Shown here piece after piece: positions 6,953 to 16,473 of a stretch of DNA of 64,000 bases. Under the pieces are notes generated by a model. The model ran no database searches. It was not told the origin of the DNA and worked only from the letters and a program-made list of their open reading frames with translations. The position numbers and the translations under genes are program-made. The stretch comes from Corynebacterium testudinoris (GTDB lineage Bacteria > Actinomycetota > Actinomycetes > Mycobacteriales > Mycobacteriaceae), in NCBI RefSeq assembly GCF_001021045.1, contig NZ_CP011545.1, forward strand, positions 1,302,001 through 1,366,000, written 5' to 3'. Each line of letters begins with the position of its first letter. The stretch's first letter is position 1.

Positions 6953-8332
6953 TCAGAGACCAACCGCCTTGCGTATCGCGCTGTCGAGCTGGTCCGGGGA
7001 GGTGACCGTGGTGGTGGAGGTAGCGACTCCGGCGACGGCCTGGTCGCTCGGGTCAGATCCGAGGTGGATGACGTCAACCTTGACGTCTGCGCCGGCGACG
7101 GCGCCATAGAAGGCTTGGGTGAAGTCCGCATCGTCCATATCTTGAGCGGTGCCGGTGGTGACCAGGAGGATGCGGGTGCTCTCGCCGGAGGTGCGAGCGT
7201 GACCGGAGGCAGCGCCGGCGGCCGCGACGAGGGAGGAACGGGTCTGGGGGACGCCGCCGTAGCCAAAGCGCAGGAGGGCATTCGCCCCCGGTTCACCGCT
7301 GTCGGTGAAGTTGACGTTGGAGCGCCAGCCCTTGGTCACGCCGGGGTTGAGCGGGGAGGAATAGTTCCACACGCTCACCTGGTGGCCGTCGGCGCCCAAG
7401 TCGAGAGCGGTGGCCGAGAGGGCGGCGGTGGTCTCGCCGAAGAAGGTCGCGCCAGCGGCGGAGGAGGTGTCCAGAAGGATGAGGGTGTCGCTCGGGGCAG
7501 ACGCCGAGGGGGAGGTGGCCGGCGCGGTGGAGCTCGCCGGGGTATCGGTGCCCACGACGGCCCACGCGGCCTTCCGGTCGGGAAGATTGGCGGGAACCTG
7601 AGACTGGATGGAGCTCATCTCGGCGAAGTCGGCGGCCGCGCGGGTCTGTTCCTCTGTCACTGAGCCAGCGGGGTTGAGGACGTGGGCGACGTGGATGACC
7701 TCGGCCCCGGCGACGTCGATAAGCGAGCCAGCGGAGCGGTCGATGTCATCGGCCGGTCCGACGGCGATGACCCCGGAGGCATCGGCAATCGTGGCGTTGC
7801 GATCCCGCGCGATGAGCTCGGCTGCCCGCTCTGGGTCCAAGGCGGTGGCGACAGCGACGGCCGCATCAGGATCCGTTGCGACGGGGTAGGTAATCGTCGC
7901 GGGATCGATGTTGCTCAGGTCGCCGCCGTCCGCATTCCACAGCTGCGAGGCGTCCACGGCCACCGGAGAGGTGGAAGAGACGGTGCGGGTGCCCAACGCT
8001 TGAACGGTGCGGGGTGAATCGGGCGCGAGGTAGAGGGCGGCGGAGTCCACGGAGTCGACGATCTGAGCCTTGACGCAGTAGTCACGCACGACGGGATTGG
8101 ACTCGTTGTACTTGTTCACCAAGTCTTCTGCGGTTGTCCCGGCCGCGGCGATGGGCAAGATGAGGTCCCCATCGATGCACTCGGCGGAGGCGGCGAACTT
8201 TTCGCCCTCATTGTTGTCGCGGGCGATGAACCACACCACCAGGAAGATGATGGCGAGGACCGCTACAATCGCCGCAGCAATGAGCCCGCCGGAGAGACGG
8301 TTGTTCGGTTGTCCATTGGAATGACGGCCCAT
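6953..8332 (-). CDS. Membrane-anchored VWA-like / substrate-binding-like protein
   Basis: The 459-residue protein has a short cytoplasmic N-terminus and one transmembrane helix (about 15-36), followed by a large extracytoplasmic region. Residues about 50-270 look like a periplasmic-binding-type fold. The C-terminal part (about 285-455) has a von Willebrand A-like arrangement with LILLDTSSA. The MIDAS motif DxSxS is incomplete there (DTSSA), so metal-dependent ligand binding may be lost. Similar proteins in corynebacteria are of unknown function, possibly envelope-related. It probably has its own promoter. Confidence 0.7.
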   Translation of the reverse strand: MGRHSNGQPNNRLSGGLIAAAIVAVLAIIFLVVWFIARDNNEGEKFAASAECIDGDLILPIAAAGTTAEDLVNKYNESNPVVRDYCVKAQIVDSVDSAALYLAPDSPRTVQALGTRTVSSTSPVAVDASQLWNADGGDLSNIDPATITYPVATDPDAAVAVATALDPERAAELIARDRNATIADASGVIAVGPADDIDRSAGSLIDVAGAEVIHVAHVLNPAGSVTEEQTRAAADFAEMSSIQSQVPANLPDRKAAWAVVGTDTPASSTAPATSPSASAPSDTLILLDTSSAAGATFFGETTAALSATALDLGADGHQVSVWNYSSPLNPGVTKGWRSNVNFTDSGEPGANALLRFGYGGVPQTRSSLVAAAGAASGHARTSGESTRILLVTTGTAQDMDDADFTQAFYGAVAGADVKVDVIHLGSDPSDQAVAGVATSTTTVTSPDQLDSAIRKAVGL

Positions 8333-8365
8333 GGATGTTTATCCTCACCTGAGACGATAAGCTAT

Positions 8366-9235
8366 TTAAGGATTCAGTGTATCCACTTCTGCAGCGGCGA
8401 TGATGGCGACAAGCCGATCACGCAGGGGTTTTCCGTGGTCGGCGAGGGCGCGTTGGCGGGCCACGTATTCGGCTTTCCCCGCTGCCGTTTCGATGGCCAC
8501 GACGCCCAACCCGTAGTCACGGCAGTCGTAGGGGGAGGCCTCCATGTCGAGGATGCGGGCATCGACGGCAAGCTCGAAGGCGTCGAGGAGGACCTCGCCG
8601 GGAACGAGAGGGCCCAGCTTAGAGGCCCATTTGAACAGGTCCATCGTCGCGTGCACGCACCCGGCCTGGTCGAATTCAGGCTGATCGGCGCGCTCGAGCA
8701 CGGCGATATTCAGCGCCCGGGCCGGTGGGGTGAAGAATCGGAAGGCGTCGAAGTGGGTGCACCGAATGTTGTGCTTATCGACGACCGCGTCACTCCCCGC
8801 CGCGCCCAGCCGCAGCGGCAGGTCGTGGCGGGGGTGGTCAGTGCGATAGACCATTGCCCATTCGTGGAGACCGAAACAATCGAAGTGGGCGGGGTTGAGG
8901 TTGGTTCGCTGCAGAAGATCGCGAATATATACATATGTCTCGCCGCGGCGTTGCCACAGTGACGAGAGGTCGACGGTCGTGGCAGCTGGGGCGCTGATGA
9001 GCTGGTAATCGCGCCATTGCGCATGCTCGGTGTGGCCCTCCAAGGCCAAGCCGTAGCCGGGGTGCCAGCGGCGTAAATGTGCCGGGCGAACCGGATAATA
9101 CTCAAATAGGAAGTCAAATACCGGGTGCGTAATTCCTCGGCGTCGACGATCGAGGTGATCCCTGGTCAAGGCTTCCGCGCGGGCGATATGGGCGTCCTGC
9201 CTCGCCCGCCATGTCGGGGTATCAAGAATCCTCAT
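8366..9235 (-). CDS. Putative 3-methyladenine DNA glycosylase (corynebacterial family)
   Basis: This 289-residue protein belongs to a family that, as I recall, corynebacterial genomes label 3-methyladenine DNA glycosylase, but no helix-hairpin-helix with catalytic Asp is obvious, so that function is weakly supported. It is rich in Trp, His and Arg (for example FDFLFEYYPVR and HFDAFRFFTP), and no membrane segment is visible. The ATG at 9235 overlaps the upstream CBS gene by 14 bases. A start at 9271 would overlap further. It is the last gene of the minus-strand block beginning near gnd. Confidence 0.6.
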   Translation of the reverse strand: MRILDTPTWRARQDAHIARAEALTRDHLDRRRRGITHPVFDFLFEYYPVRPAHLRRWHPGYGLALEGHTEHAQWRDYQLISAPAATTVDLSSLWQRRGETYVYIRDLLQRTNLNPAHFDCFGLHEWAMVYRTDHPRHDLPLRLGAAGSDAVVDKHNIRCTHFDAFRFFTPPARALNIAVLERADQPEFDQAGCVHATMDLFKWASKLGPLVPGEVLLDAFELAVDARILDMEASPYDCRDYGLGVVAIETAAGKAEYVARQRALADHGKPLRDRLVAIIAAAEVDTLNP

Positions 9236-10274
9236 GGGTCCAGTCGTTGACGGTTCCGACGTATTCCTCAATGAGGTCTTCGAGGGTGATCACGCCGATG
9301 AGCTCGCCTCGCTCACGGACCTGCGCCATGTGCGCCGAGCCGCGGTGGAGCTTGCGCAGCGCCTCATCCATGAGACCTGAGCTGTCAACGATGGTCAGTG
9401 GCCGGATCTGGGAACGCGGGATGACCTCGTCCTCGTCGGCGGAAGCCAGGCGATCGAGGACATCCTTGACGTGAATGTAGCCGAGGAAAGACTCATCCTG
9501 GCCGGTTACCGGGAAGCGGGAAAAGCCCGTCTCAACGACCGCGAGCTCCAACTGCTTCAACGTCGGGCCACGGCGGCCGAAGTCGAGGGTGCGCACCTGG
9601 TCCAGGGGAATCATGACCTCCTTGAGGCTGCGCGTCTCCGATCGCAGGGCCTTGGACAACCGGAGGGTTTCTTCCGCATCGAGCAGACCTTCGGCGCGGG
9701 ACTCCTTGATCATGAACGCCAATTGGGCTTCGTCGACCGTGGAATCCAGCTCATCTTTTTGCTCAATACCAAAGGCATGGAGAGTGGAGCGGGCGATCCA
9801 GTTCATGAACTCGATGAGCGGCCGGGTCAGGCGCACCCACCAAATCATGGCCGGGGCAAGCCACATGGCGAGCGTTTCCGGGCCCGCGATGGCGATGTTC
9901 TTGGGCACCATCTCGCCGAAAAGAATATGGAGGAAGGTGATGATGCCCAGGGCGATCACGAAGGAAATCGGATGCAGGAGGTTCTCCGGCATACCCAACG
10001 CCAGGAACGGCTCCTCGATGAAATGTGCCACCGCCGGTTCCGCGACTTTGCCCAAGATCAGCGAACAGATGGTGATGCCGAACTGAGCTCCCGCCAACAT
10101 GATGGACAGGTGCTCGGTGGCGTACAAGACCTTGCGGGCGGCCGGACGACCCTGAGCGATGAGGGATTCTATACGATCGCGGCGCGAGGAGATGAGCGCG
10201 AACTCCGCGGCAACGAAGAAGGCGTTGGCAGACAGCAAGCCAACGATGAGCAGGACGGTGGTGAAAATACTCAT
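9222..10274 (-). CDS. CNNM/CBS-domain membrane protein (hemolysin-like), short paralogue
   Basis: The 350-residue membrane protein has an N-terminal CNNM (DUF21) domain with three or four transmembrane segments (about 1-190, including the FGEMVPKNIAI motif) and a pair of CBS domains (about 200-345). It lacks the C-terminal CorC_HlyC domain found in its longer neighbour. Family members are linked to Mg2+/Co2+ efflux or resistance. The hemolysin name is historical. Its start overlaps the stop of the upstream paralogue (10271-10274, ATGA), so the pair is co-translated and probably works as a heteromer. Confidence 0.87.
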   Translation of the reverse strand: MSIFTTVLLIVGLLSANAFFVAAEFALISSRRDRIESLIAQGRPAARKVLYATEHLSIMLAGAQFGITICSLILGKVAEPAVAHFIEEPFLALGMPENLLHPISFVIALGIITFLHILFGEMVPKNIAIAGPETLAMWLAPAMIWWVRLTRPLIEFMNWIARSTLHAFGIEQKDELDSTVDEAQLAFMIKESRAEGLLDAEETLRLSKALRSETRSLKEVMIPLDQVRTLDFGRRGPTLKQLELAVVETGFSRFPVTGQDESFLGYIHVKDVLDRLASADEDEVIPRSQIRPLTIVDSSGLMDEALRKLHRGSAHMAQVRERGELIGVITLEDLIEEYVGTVNDWTHEDS

Positions 10275-11653
10275 GCCTGGTACTCCTTGGCTTCCTCATC
10301 GCTCACGGGAGTGATGACGACCTTGTCCACCCGACGATCCTCCATGACGGTGACGCGAGCAATCCAACGCCCGTCATAGCCGGACTCGAATTCGGCTCGG
10401 GCAGGATTGTCGGCCTCAGGCAGGAGAACCAGGTCGCCGACCCGGGGGATACGCCCCAGGGTGGTCATGAACAACCCGCCCAAGGTTTCATAGGGACCAT
10501 CGGGCGCGGTGTATCCGACCCGCTGGGTCAACTCATCGATGCGCACCAGGCCGGAGACTTCCCACGAGGAGCCAAAGGCTTGGAAATCCCGCTCAGCTTC
10601 CTCATCATCGTGTTCGTCGTAGACCTCGCCGAGGATCTCCTCGACGACATCTTCAATGGTGACCAGGCCGGCGGTTCCGCCATATTCATCGGCGACGAGG
10701 ACAACCTGGGAGCCGGCGGAACGCACGGCGTTGAGGACGGCGTCGCCATCAAGCGTGTCAGGGACGATGGGCACGGCGCGGCACAAGGAACCAAGCGTGG
10801 TGGTGGAACGCTGTTCGCGGGGGACCGAGAACGCGTCCTTGATGTGGACGACGCCGGCGGTGTCATCGAGGTCGCCGCGGACCACGGGAAAACGAGAGTG
10901 GCCCGTTTCCAGGGCCAGCGCGATGAGATCATCCACGGTGTCATCCACCCCGAGCGAATCAATCGTCGAGCGCGGTGTCATGAACTCCGTGGCAATGGCA
11001 TCACCAAACTGCAATGACTTATCGATGACCTCGGCAGTATCCATGTCCAGCCCGCCGTGCTCGGCAGAATTGCGGACCAACGTGCCCAGCTCCTGGGAAG
11101 AACGAGCAGACGCGAGCTCATCCGCAGGCTCAAAACCGAGCTTGCGCACGATGAAGTTTGCGGAGCGGTTCATGGCCACGATGAACCACTTGAACACCAC
11201 GTTGAAGGCATTGACGGGGTGGACGACCACCCGCGCCGTCTTCAGTGGCTGAGTAATCGCGATGTTCTTGGGCACAAGCTCGCCGAAAACCATCGACAAG
11301 AACGTCGCGACGATGAGCGCGAGCACCAGAGCAACCGCCGACGAGGAGGTCTCCGACAGACCCACCAACTCCAACAAAGGAGTGAAGTAGCGAGCCAAGA
11401 TCGGCTCGGCCAAAAAGCCCGTCGCCAGCGTGGTGACGGTAATGCCCAACTGCGCGCCGGACAACACGAAGGAGAGGTTGCCGTAGTCGCGTTGGACGGC
11501 GAGTGCACTGCGGTCGCCCTTGTCCCGGGCATGGTTGTCCACCGTGGAACGTTCCATACCGGTCAGAGCGAATTCAATGGCCACAAACAGGCCAGTGGAC
11601 GCCGTGAGCGCAATGAACCCGAGAAGCGAGAGGATGCTGAGGAATATGTCCAT
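10271..11653 (-). CDS. CNNM/CBS/CorC_HlyC membrane protein, long paralogue
   Basis: This 460-residue protein has the full CNNM-family layout. A DUF21 transmembrane domain (about 1-200) carries FGELVPKNIAI. It is followed by two CBS domains (about 210-345, including VADEYGGTAGLVTIEDVVEEI) and a C-terminal CorC_HlyC domain (about 360-450). Homologues export or sense divalent cations. It lies 23 bases after the DEAD-box helicase gene and overlaps the shorter paralogue downstream. The tandem pair is a common arrangement in actinobacteria. Confidence 0.9.
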   Translation of the reverse strand: MDIFLSILSLLGFIALTASTGLFVAIEFALTGMERSTVDNHARDKGDRSALAVQRDYGNLSFVLSGAQLGITVTTLATGFLAEPILARYFTPLLELVGLSETSSSAVALVLALIVATFLSMVFGELVPKNIAITQPLKTARVVVHPVNAFNVVFKWFIVAMNRSANFIVRKLGFEPADELASARSSQELGTLVRNSAEHGGLDMDTAEVIDKSLQFGDAIATEFMTPRSTIDSLGVDDTVDDLIALALETGHSRFPVVRGDLDDTAGVVHIKDAFSVPREQRSTTTLGSLCRAVPIVPDTLDGDAVLNAVRSAGSQVVLVADEYGGTAGLVTIEDVVEEILGEVYDEHDDEEAERDFQAFGSSWEVSGLVRIDELTQRVGYTAPDGPYETLGGLFMTTLGRIPRVGDLVLLPEADNPARAEFESGYDGRWIARVTVMEDRRVDKVVITPVSDEEAKEYQA

Positions 11654-11676
11654 GGAGGTCTATCTCGTCAGGGAGG

Positions 11677-12993
11677 TTAGGAGGAGCGTCGGCGCCGATT
11701 GCCAGCGTTGCCGGAACGATTGCCTTGACCGTGCGGGCGGCCACGCCTGGAACCAGCACCCTCGCCGCGCTTCGGGGCAGCACCCCGACGTCGGGGCTGT
11801 TGCTGGCCCACGGGAATCAAGGACTTACCCGACGGGGCTTGGGCACCGGTGATCTTGGCCAGCACATCCGAATCGGCGGTGACGGCGATTTCCTTGGCTT
11901 TCACGCCTGCCTTGCGCATGAGGGTGTCTACTTCTTTGCGCTGCTCGTCCATCACCAACGTGACCACGGTTCCGGACGTGCCAGCTCGGGCGGTGCGGCC
12001 CGCGCGGTGGAGGTACGCCTTGTGCTCAGCGGGCGGATCGACGTGGACGACGAGGGAGACGTCATCGATGTCAATGCCGCGGGCGGCGATGTCCGTGGCC
12101 ACGAGAACAGGCACGGAGCCATCGGCGAAACCAGCCAGCGCGTTCGTGCGCGTGGACTGGCCCTTATCGCCATGAAGACCAGCGGCATTGATTCCGACGC
12201 GCCGCAACTTCTTCACCAGCCGGTCGACACCGTGCTTGGTGCGCATAAACATGATCGTCTTGCCATCGCGGGCGGCGATGCGCTCGATGACGCTGTGGCG
12301 CGAATCCCGATCACCAACGAGCAACCGGAAGTGCGTCATCGTGTCCACGCTGGCACTCACCGGTGCGGTGGAGTGCGTCACGGGATCATGCATGTAACGG
12401 TCAATGAGCTTTTGCACGTCACCGTCGAGGGTGGCCGAAAACAACAGGCGCTGGCCATTTTTCGGAGTGCGGTCCATGAGGCGACGCACCTGAGGAAGGA
12501 AACCCATGTCAGCCATCTGATCGGCCTCGTCGAGGGCGGCGATAGCGACCTCATCGAAAAAGAGCTTGCCTTGATCGAGCAGGTCCTGAGCGCGGCCCGG
12601 AGTAGCTACGAGCAGATCCACGGGTGATGCCAAGGACCGGATGTGGCGATTGATGTTGACTCCGCCGACCACGTCCAGGACGCGCAGACCCAACGCGGCG
12701 GCCGGCTCCTCCAGGCGCTCACGGACCTGGGCAGCCAGCTCGCGCGTCGGGGTCAAAACGATGGCACGCGGGTGCCCGGGGCGGGATGCCCCGGACTCAG
12801 ACAACCGGGTGAGCATGGGCAGGCCGAAAGTGAAGGTCTTGCCCGAGCCGGTCGGGCCACGCCCGAGGACGTCCCTACCAGCCAGCGCATCGGGGATGGC
12901 GGCTTCCTGGATGGGGAAAGGCTCGGTGATGCCCTGCCGCTGAAGTTCACGCACGATGGGAAGAGGCAGGCCGAGGTCCTTGAATGTGGTCAT
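11677..12993 (-). CDS. DEAD-box ATP-dependent RNA helicase (RhlE-like)
   Basis: The 438-residue helicase shows the ordered motifs of superfamily 2: a Q motif near FKDLGL, motif I PTGSGKT, motif Ia PTRELA, motif II LDEAD, motif III SAT, and motif VI HRAGRTARAG. A basic Gly/Arg-rich tail of about 60 residues is typical of cold-shock or ribosome-assembly helicases. The ATG at 12993 is taken as start. A GTG nine bases earlier (13002) is possible. It sits between gnd and the CNNM genes on the same strand. Confidence 0.92.
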   Translation of the reverse strand: MTTFKDLGLPLPIVRELQRQGITEPFPIQEAAIPDALAGRDVLGRGPTGSGKTFTFGLPMLTRLSESGASRPGHPRAIVLTPTRELAAQVRERLEEPAAALGLRVLDVVGGVNINRHIRSLASPVDLLVATPGRAQDLLDQGKLFFDEVAIAALDEADQMADMGFLPQVRRLMDRTPKNGQRLLFSATLDGDVQKLIDRYMHDPVTHSTAPVSASVDTMTHFRLLVGDRDSRHSVIERIAARDGKTIMFMRTKHGVDRLVKKLRRVGINAAGLHGDKGQSTRTNALAGFADGSVPVLVATDIAARGIDIDDVSLVVHVDPPAEHKAYLHRAGRTARAGTSGTVVTLVMDEQRKEVDTLMRKAGVKAKEIAVTADSDVLAKITGAQAPSGKSLIPVGQQQPRRRGAAPKRGEGAGSRRGRPHGQGNRSGNAGNRRRRSS

Positions 12994-13050
12994 TGACTTC
13001 ACTGTAGTACCTGGCCGCCTAATACTCGGTATCCCAAACCTTATGGTCGC

Positions 13051-14505
13051 CTACGTGAGGATCTCCGTGCGATCGCCCGACCATAGAGTGTGGAAGGCGC
13101 CCGGCTTGTCCACGCGGCCGTAAGTGTGCGCACCGAAGTAATCGCGCTGTGCCTGGATGAGGGCAGCGGGCAGACGCTTGGCCCGCAGGCTGTCGTAGTA
13201 AGACAGCGAGGAGGCGAAGACCGGGACCGGGAGGCCCAACTGGGTAGCTACGACGATGACCCGACGCCACGAGTCGATGAGCCCCTCGAGCTCACCGGTG
13301 AAGTAAGGATCAAGCAGCAGGGACGGGAGCGCAGGGTTGCGGTCGTAGGCCTCGACGATGCGGTTGAGGAACTTGGCGCGGATGATGCAGCCGCCTCGCC
13401 AGATCGTGGCCAGATCGCGGGGATCAACGCCCCAATCATGCTCGTCGGATCCGGCCTTGATTTCGTCGAAGCCCTGGGCGTAGGCGACGAACTTCGAGGC
13501 GTAGAGCGCACGGCGCACGTCCTCGGTGAACTGCTCTTTGTCCAGGCCGAGCGATTCGAACGTAGCTAATTGGCCGGAGGGGAGCACTCCCTGGGCGGCA
13601 GCGCGCTGGTCGAGGGAGGAGGACAGAGCGCGGGCGAAGACCGCCTCGCCGATGGCGGTGACGGGGATTCCCAGGTCAAGGGCCTCCTTGACCGTCCATC
13701 GACCGGTGCCCTTTTGGCCGGCGGCATCCACGACGACGTCGACAAGCGGCTTGCCGGTCTCGGCATCGACCTGCTTGAGCACCTCGGCGGTGATCTCAAT
13801 GAGGTAGGACTCGAGCTCGCCCTTATTCCACGTGGCGAAGATGTCCGACATCTCGCCCGGCTGAATACCCGCGGCGTAGCGGAGGAGCTGATAAGCCTCG
13901 CCGATGACCTGCATATCGGCATATTCAATGCCGTTGTGCACCATCTTGACGTAATGGCCAGCGCCGTCGGGGCCGATGTGAGTCACGCACGGGGTGCCAT
14001 CGACATTGGCGGCAATGGACTCCAACAGCGGCCCGAGGGTCTCCCACGACTCGATGGGGCCACCCGGCATGATCGACGGACCAGTCAGCGCGCCTTCCTC
14101 ACCGCCGGAGATGCCAGCGCCAACGAAGTGGCGATTGCGCTGAGCCATCTCCTTCTCGCGGCGAATGGTATCGGTGTAGAGCGCATTGCCACCATCAATG
14201 ATGATGTCGCCGTCATCCATGGCATCGGCGAGCTGATTGATCACGGCATCAGTCGCCGGACCAGCCTGAACCATGATGATCGCCTTGCGTGGGCGTTCGA
14301 GGGAAGCGACGAAATCCTCAATGGTTTCCGAAGGGATGAAGGTGCCCTCATCACCGTGCTCTGCGATGAGAGTGCGGGTCTTCTCTGGGCTGCGGTTAAA
14401 CACCGCGACAGTGTGGCCCTTGTGGGCGAAGTTGCGGGCGAGGTTGGAACCCATGACAGCCAGGCCGACCACGCCGATCTGGGCGAGTGATTCAGGAGTG
14501 CTCAT
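13051..14505 (-). CDS. gnd: 6-phosphogluconate dehydrogenase (decarboxylating)
   Basis: This 484-residue enzyme oxidises and decarboxylates 6-phosphogluconate to ribulose-5-phosphate with NADP+ in the oxidative pentose phosphate pathway. The N-terminal Rossmann motif GLAVMGSNLARN (about 14-25), the substrate-binding GGEEGALTGPSIMPGG and the KGTGRWT signature near residue 265 are all present. Length is typical for the short, dimeric form. It is divergent from a thioesterase gene and probably heads the minus-strand block that continues with the helicase. Confidence 0.97.
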   Translation of the reverse strand: MSTPESLAQIGVVGLAVMGSNLARNFAHKGHTVAVFNRSPEKTRTLIAEHGDEGTFIPSETIEDFVASLERPRKAIIMVQAGPATDAVINQLADAMDDGDIIIDGGNALYTDTIRREKEMAQRNRHFVGAGISGGEEGALTGPSIMPGGPIESWETLGPLLESIAANVDGTPCVTHIGPDGAGHYVKMVHNGIEYADMQVIGEAYQLLRYAAGIQPGEMSDIFATWNKGELESYLIEITAEVLKQVDAETGKPLVDVVVDAAGQKGTGRWTVKEALDLGIPVTAIGEAVFARALSSSLDQRAAAQGVLPSGQLATFESLGLDKEQFTEDVRRALYASKFVAYAQGFDEIKAGSDEHDWGVDPRDLATIWRGGCIIRAKFLNRIVEAYDRNPALPSLLLDPYFTGELEGLIDSWRRVIVVATQLGLPVPVFASSLSYYDSLRAKRLPAALIQAQRDYFGAHTYGRVDKPGAFHTLWSGDRTEILT

Positions 14506-14608
14506 GGTTGCTCACTTTACGCGCCGACTCGCCGCGAGGTAACTGGTGCGCCGGAGATGTCCCGAGATTCCAGCAGCTGAGCAGCCAACGCCATTAAGCT
14601 CAGCACCT

Positions 14609-15070
14609 ATGACAAATACACCAGAATTCAGCTACACCGACCTGTTCCGATTGAAGGGCACGGGACGTTCCCTCGATGCAGAAATGCTTGATGTCGTGAA
14701 CGCGCAGAAGGGCGGCCTCGACGCTCACCTGGGGGTGCGCTACACCCAGATCGCCGACGGTCGGGTGCGCGCTGACCTGGAGGTCAAGGAGCATCTGCTG
14801 CAACCCGCCGGGTTGGTCAACGGAGGCGTATTCTGCGCCCTCGCCGAATCCGTGGGCAGCCTCGCCGGCGTCGTGTCGGCCGGCGCCCCCGTCGTCGGGG
14901 TCAACAATTCAACAGACTTTATCGACGCCGTCCGGGATGGCGTCATCGAGGCGAAGGCAACGCCGATCCAACTGGGGGCACGCACCCAGCTGTGGGAAGT
15001 TCTCATGATGAATCAGGGGCGCTTGGTCGCTCGCTCGACCCTGCGGACAATGGTCCTGCGAGGCAAATAA
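14609..15070 (+). CDS. PaaI-type hotdog-fold thioesterase
   Basis: The 153-residue protein has the hotdog thioesterase signature: VNGGVFCALAESVGSLA (about 72-88) with the acidic/nucleophile region, followed by a GARTQLWEV strand. Such enzymes hydrolyse acyl-CoA or aromatic acyl-CoA esters. The ATG at 14609 is chosen over an in-frame start at 14546 because hotdog homology begins shortly after. No clear ribosome binding site precedes it. It is divergent from gnd, as in other corynebacteria. The substrate is unknown. Confidence 0.85.
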   Translation: MTNTPEFSYTDLFRLKGTGRSLDAEMLDVVNAQKGGLDAHLGVRYTQIADGRVRADLEVKEHLLQPAGLVNGGVFCALAESVGSLAGVVSAGAPVVGVNNSTDFIDAVRDGVIEAKATPIQLGARTQLWEVLMMNQGRLVARSTLRTMVLRGK

Positions 15071-15328
15071 ACATATATACACGGCCATCGCCGGGGTGAC
15101 TATCTGCCATGGGTGCGGCATCTGCGGTTGGGGGAGAGGCTAGCGCAAGCCCGGTGGTCGCTATAAATAGTGATAACTTGCCATGCCCTTGAGCTGCAAG
15201 TATCTGGCGACTTAAAGTTCAGGTTTGGGCTGCTGTGTTGAGTAGTCAATACAAGTACTTAAGGTCAACAAATAGGAATACAACCGAAAACGGGCAGGGC
15301 ACATCGCCCCGGAGTCTAGAGACGGTCG
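15071..15328. other. AT-richer intergenic stretch, no gene seen
   Basis: The 258 bases between the thioesterase and corA genes are clearly poorer in G+C than their surroundings (for example near 15165-15185 and 15230-15290). No supported reading frame, tRNA or repeat array was found. A weak terminator for corA lies at its right end. Confidence 0.4.
15287..15310 (-). terminator. Weak intrinsic terminator of corA
   Basis: On the minus strand GGGC-GATGT-GCCC is followed within three bases by CCGTTTTCGG, about 20 bases after the corA stop. The stem is only four base pairs, so confidence is low. Confidence 0.35.
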
Positions 15329-16378
15329 CTAGAGCCAGTCGTTGCGGCGGAACCAGAAGAAGGCGATGACCATGAACGCAAAGATGATGCCGAGGACAAT
15401 GAAGTAGCCGTACTCCCATTTCAGTTCGGGCATGTTCTCAAAGTTCATGCCGTAGATACCGGCGATGAGAGTGGGGCCGGCGGCCATGCCAACGACCGCG
15501 GAGATCGTGCGCATGTCGGTGTTCTGCTGCATCGTAATCTTGGCCACGGAGGCGTCGATAAGCGCAGACAGGCGCTCGTCGTAGCCCCCGATCTGGTCTT
15601 TGACGCTGAGTTCGTGGTCGAGGATGTCGCGGAAGTAGCTGCGCACCTGCTTCGGAAGCAGGTCCTTATGGTCGATGATGAGCATTTTTAGGGCGGGGCC
15701 GAGCGGATCCGTGGAGTGGCGCATTTCCAGGATTTCTCGCTTGTACCAGTAGATCTGCTCGACGTTGAACCGGGATCCTGGGGTGAATACTTCCTCTTCC
15801 AGGGCGTCGACTTCTTCGCCGAGGAGGTCGGAGATGCGGCTGTATTCGTCGACGAGGTAGTCGGCGGCGCGCCAGGCAAGCGTGGAGGGGCCGAGGGCGT
15901 AGATCTCGGGGTCGTCGATAAGGATGTTGGAAAGGTCCGGAAGGTTGGCGCCGTGCCGGACGGTGATGATGAAGTCCTTGCCGATGAGGATCTGGACTTC
16001 ACCCGTTTCGATGATCTCGCGGGAATCTCTCACCTTTTCTTCTTCGGAGTAACGGATTGAGCGGACGACGAGAAACAGCTGGTCGTCATATCGTTCCACC
16101 TTGGGACGCTGGTGTGCGGTGACGGCGTCCTCGACGATGAGCGGGTGAATTCCGAACTCCTCCGCCACCCGTTCCATCTGCGCCTCGTCCGGCTCGTGCA
16201 GGCCGAGCCAGACGAATCCTCCCGGGTGCTCCCTGGTCTCCTTCAAGGCAGAGGAGGGGACGTACTCACCGGGAAGGCGGCGGCCTTCGACGAAAACACG
16301 GCAGTGATCAATGGCGCGTTCGAAGGGCACTCGGAGACGGGATCCGGGCGATGAGGGCGAAGGGGGCGTCGGTGCCAT
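15329..16378 (-). CDS. corA: CorA-family magnesium/cobalt transporter
   Basis: The 349-residue protein has the large cytoplasmic alpha/beta funnel of CorA. Two C-terminal transmembrane helices follow, with the signature YGMNFENMPEL between them (about 308-318) and a basic C-terminus. It forms a pentameric Mg2+ (and Co2+) uptake channel in the membrane. The start is set at ATG 16378 with GGAG about 11 bases upstream. An extension to 16504 would overlap the divergent methyltransferase promoter and encodes low-complexity Arg/Pro sequence. Family call is firm. Confidence 0.93.
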   Translation of the reverse strand: MAPTPPSPSSPGSRLRVPFERAIDHCRVFVEGRRLPGEYVPSSALKETREHPGGFVWLGLHEPDEAQMERVAEEFGIHPLIVEDAVTAHQRPKVERYDDQLFLVVRSIRYSEEEKVRDSREIIETGEVQILIGKDFIITVRHGANLPDLSNILIDDPEIYALGPSTLAWRAADYLVDEYSRISDLLGEEVDALEEEVFTPGSRFNVEQIYWYKREILEMRHSTDPLGPALKMLIIDHKDLLPKQVRSYFRDILDHELSVKDQIGGYDERLSALIDASVAKITMQQNTDMRTISAVVGMAAGPTLIAGIYGMNFENMPELKWEYGYFIVLGIIFAFMVIAFFWFRRNDWL

Positions 16379-16459
16379 GGCGCGGGGTCTCCTAGTGCGG
16401 CGATGAGGACAAGCTAACCGCCTTAGATTACCCGCCCCGTGAGGTGGGAGCGGCGTCCC

Positions 16460-16473
16460 TATACTGATTTCTA
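16460..16473 (+). promoter_or_regulatory. -10 box of a leaderless gene
   Basis: TATACT at 16460-16465 ends seven bases before ATG 16473. Transcription would begin on or next to the start codon, giving a leaderless mRNA. This also explains the lack of a ribosome binding site. Confidence 0.6.
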
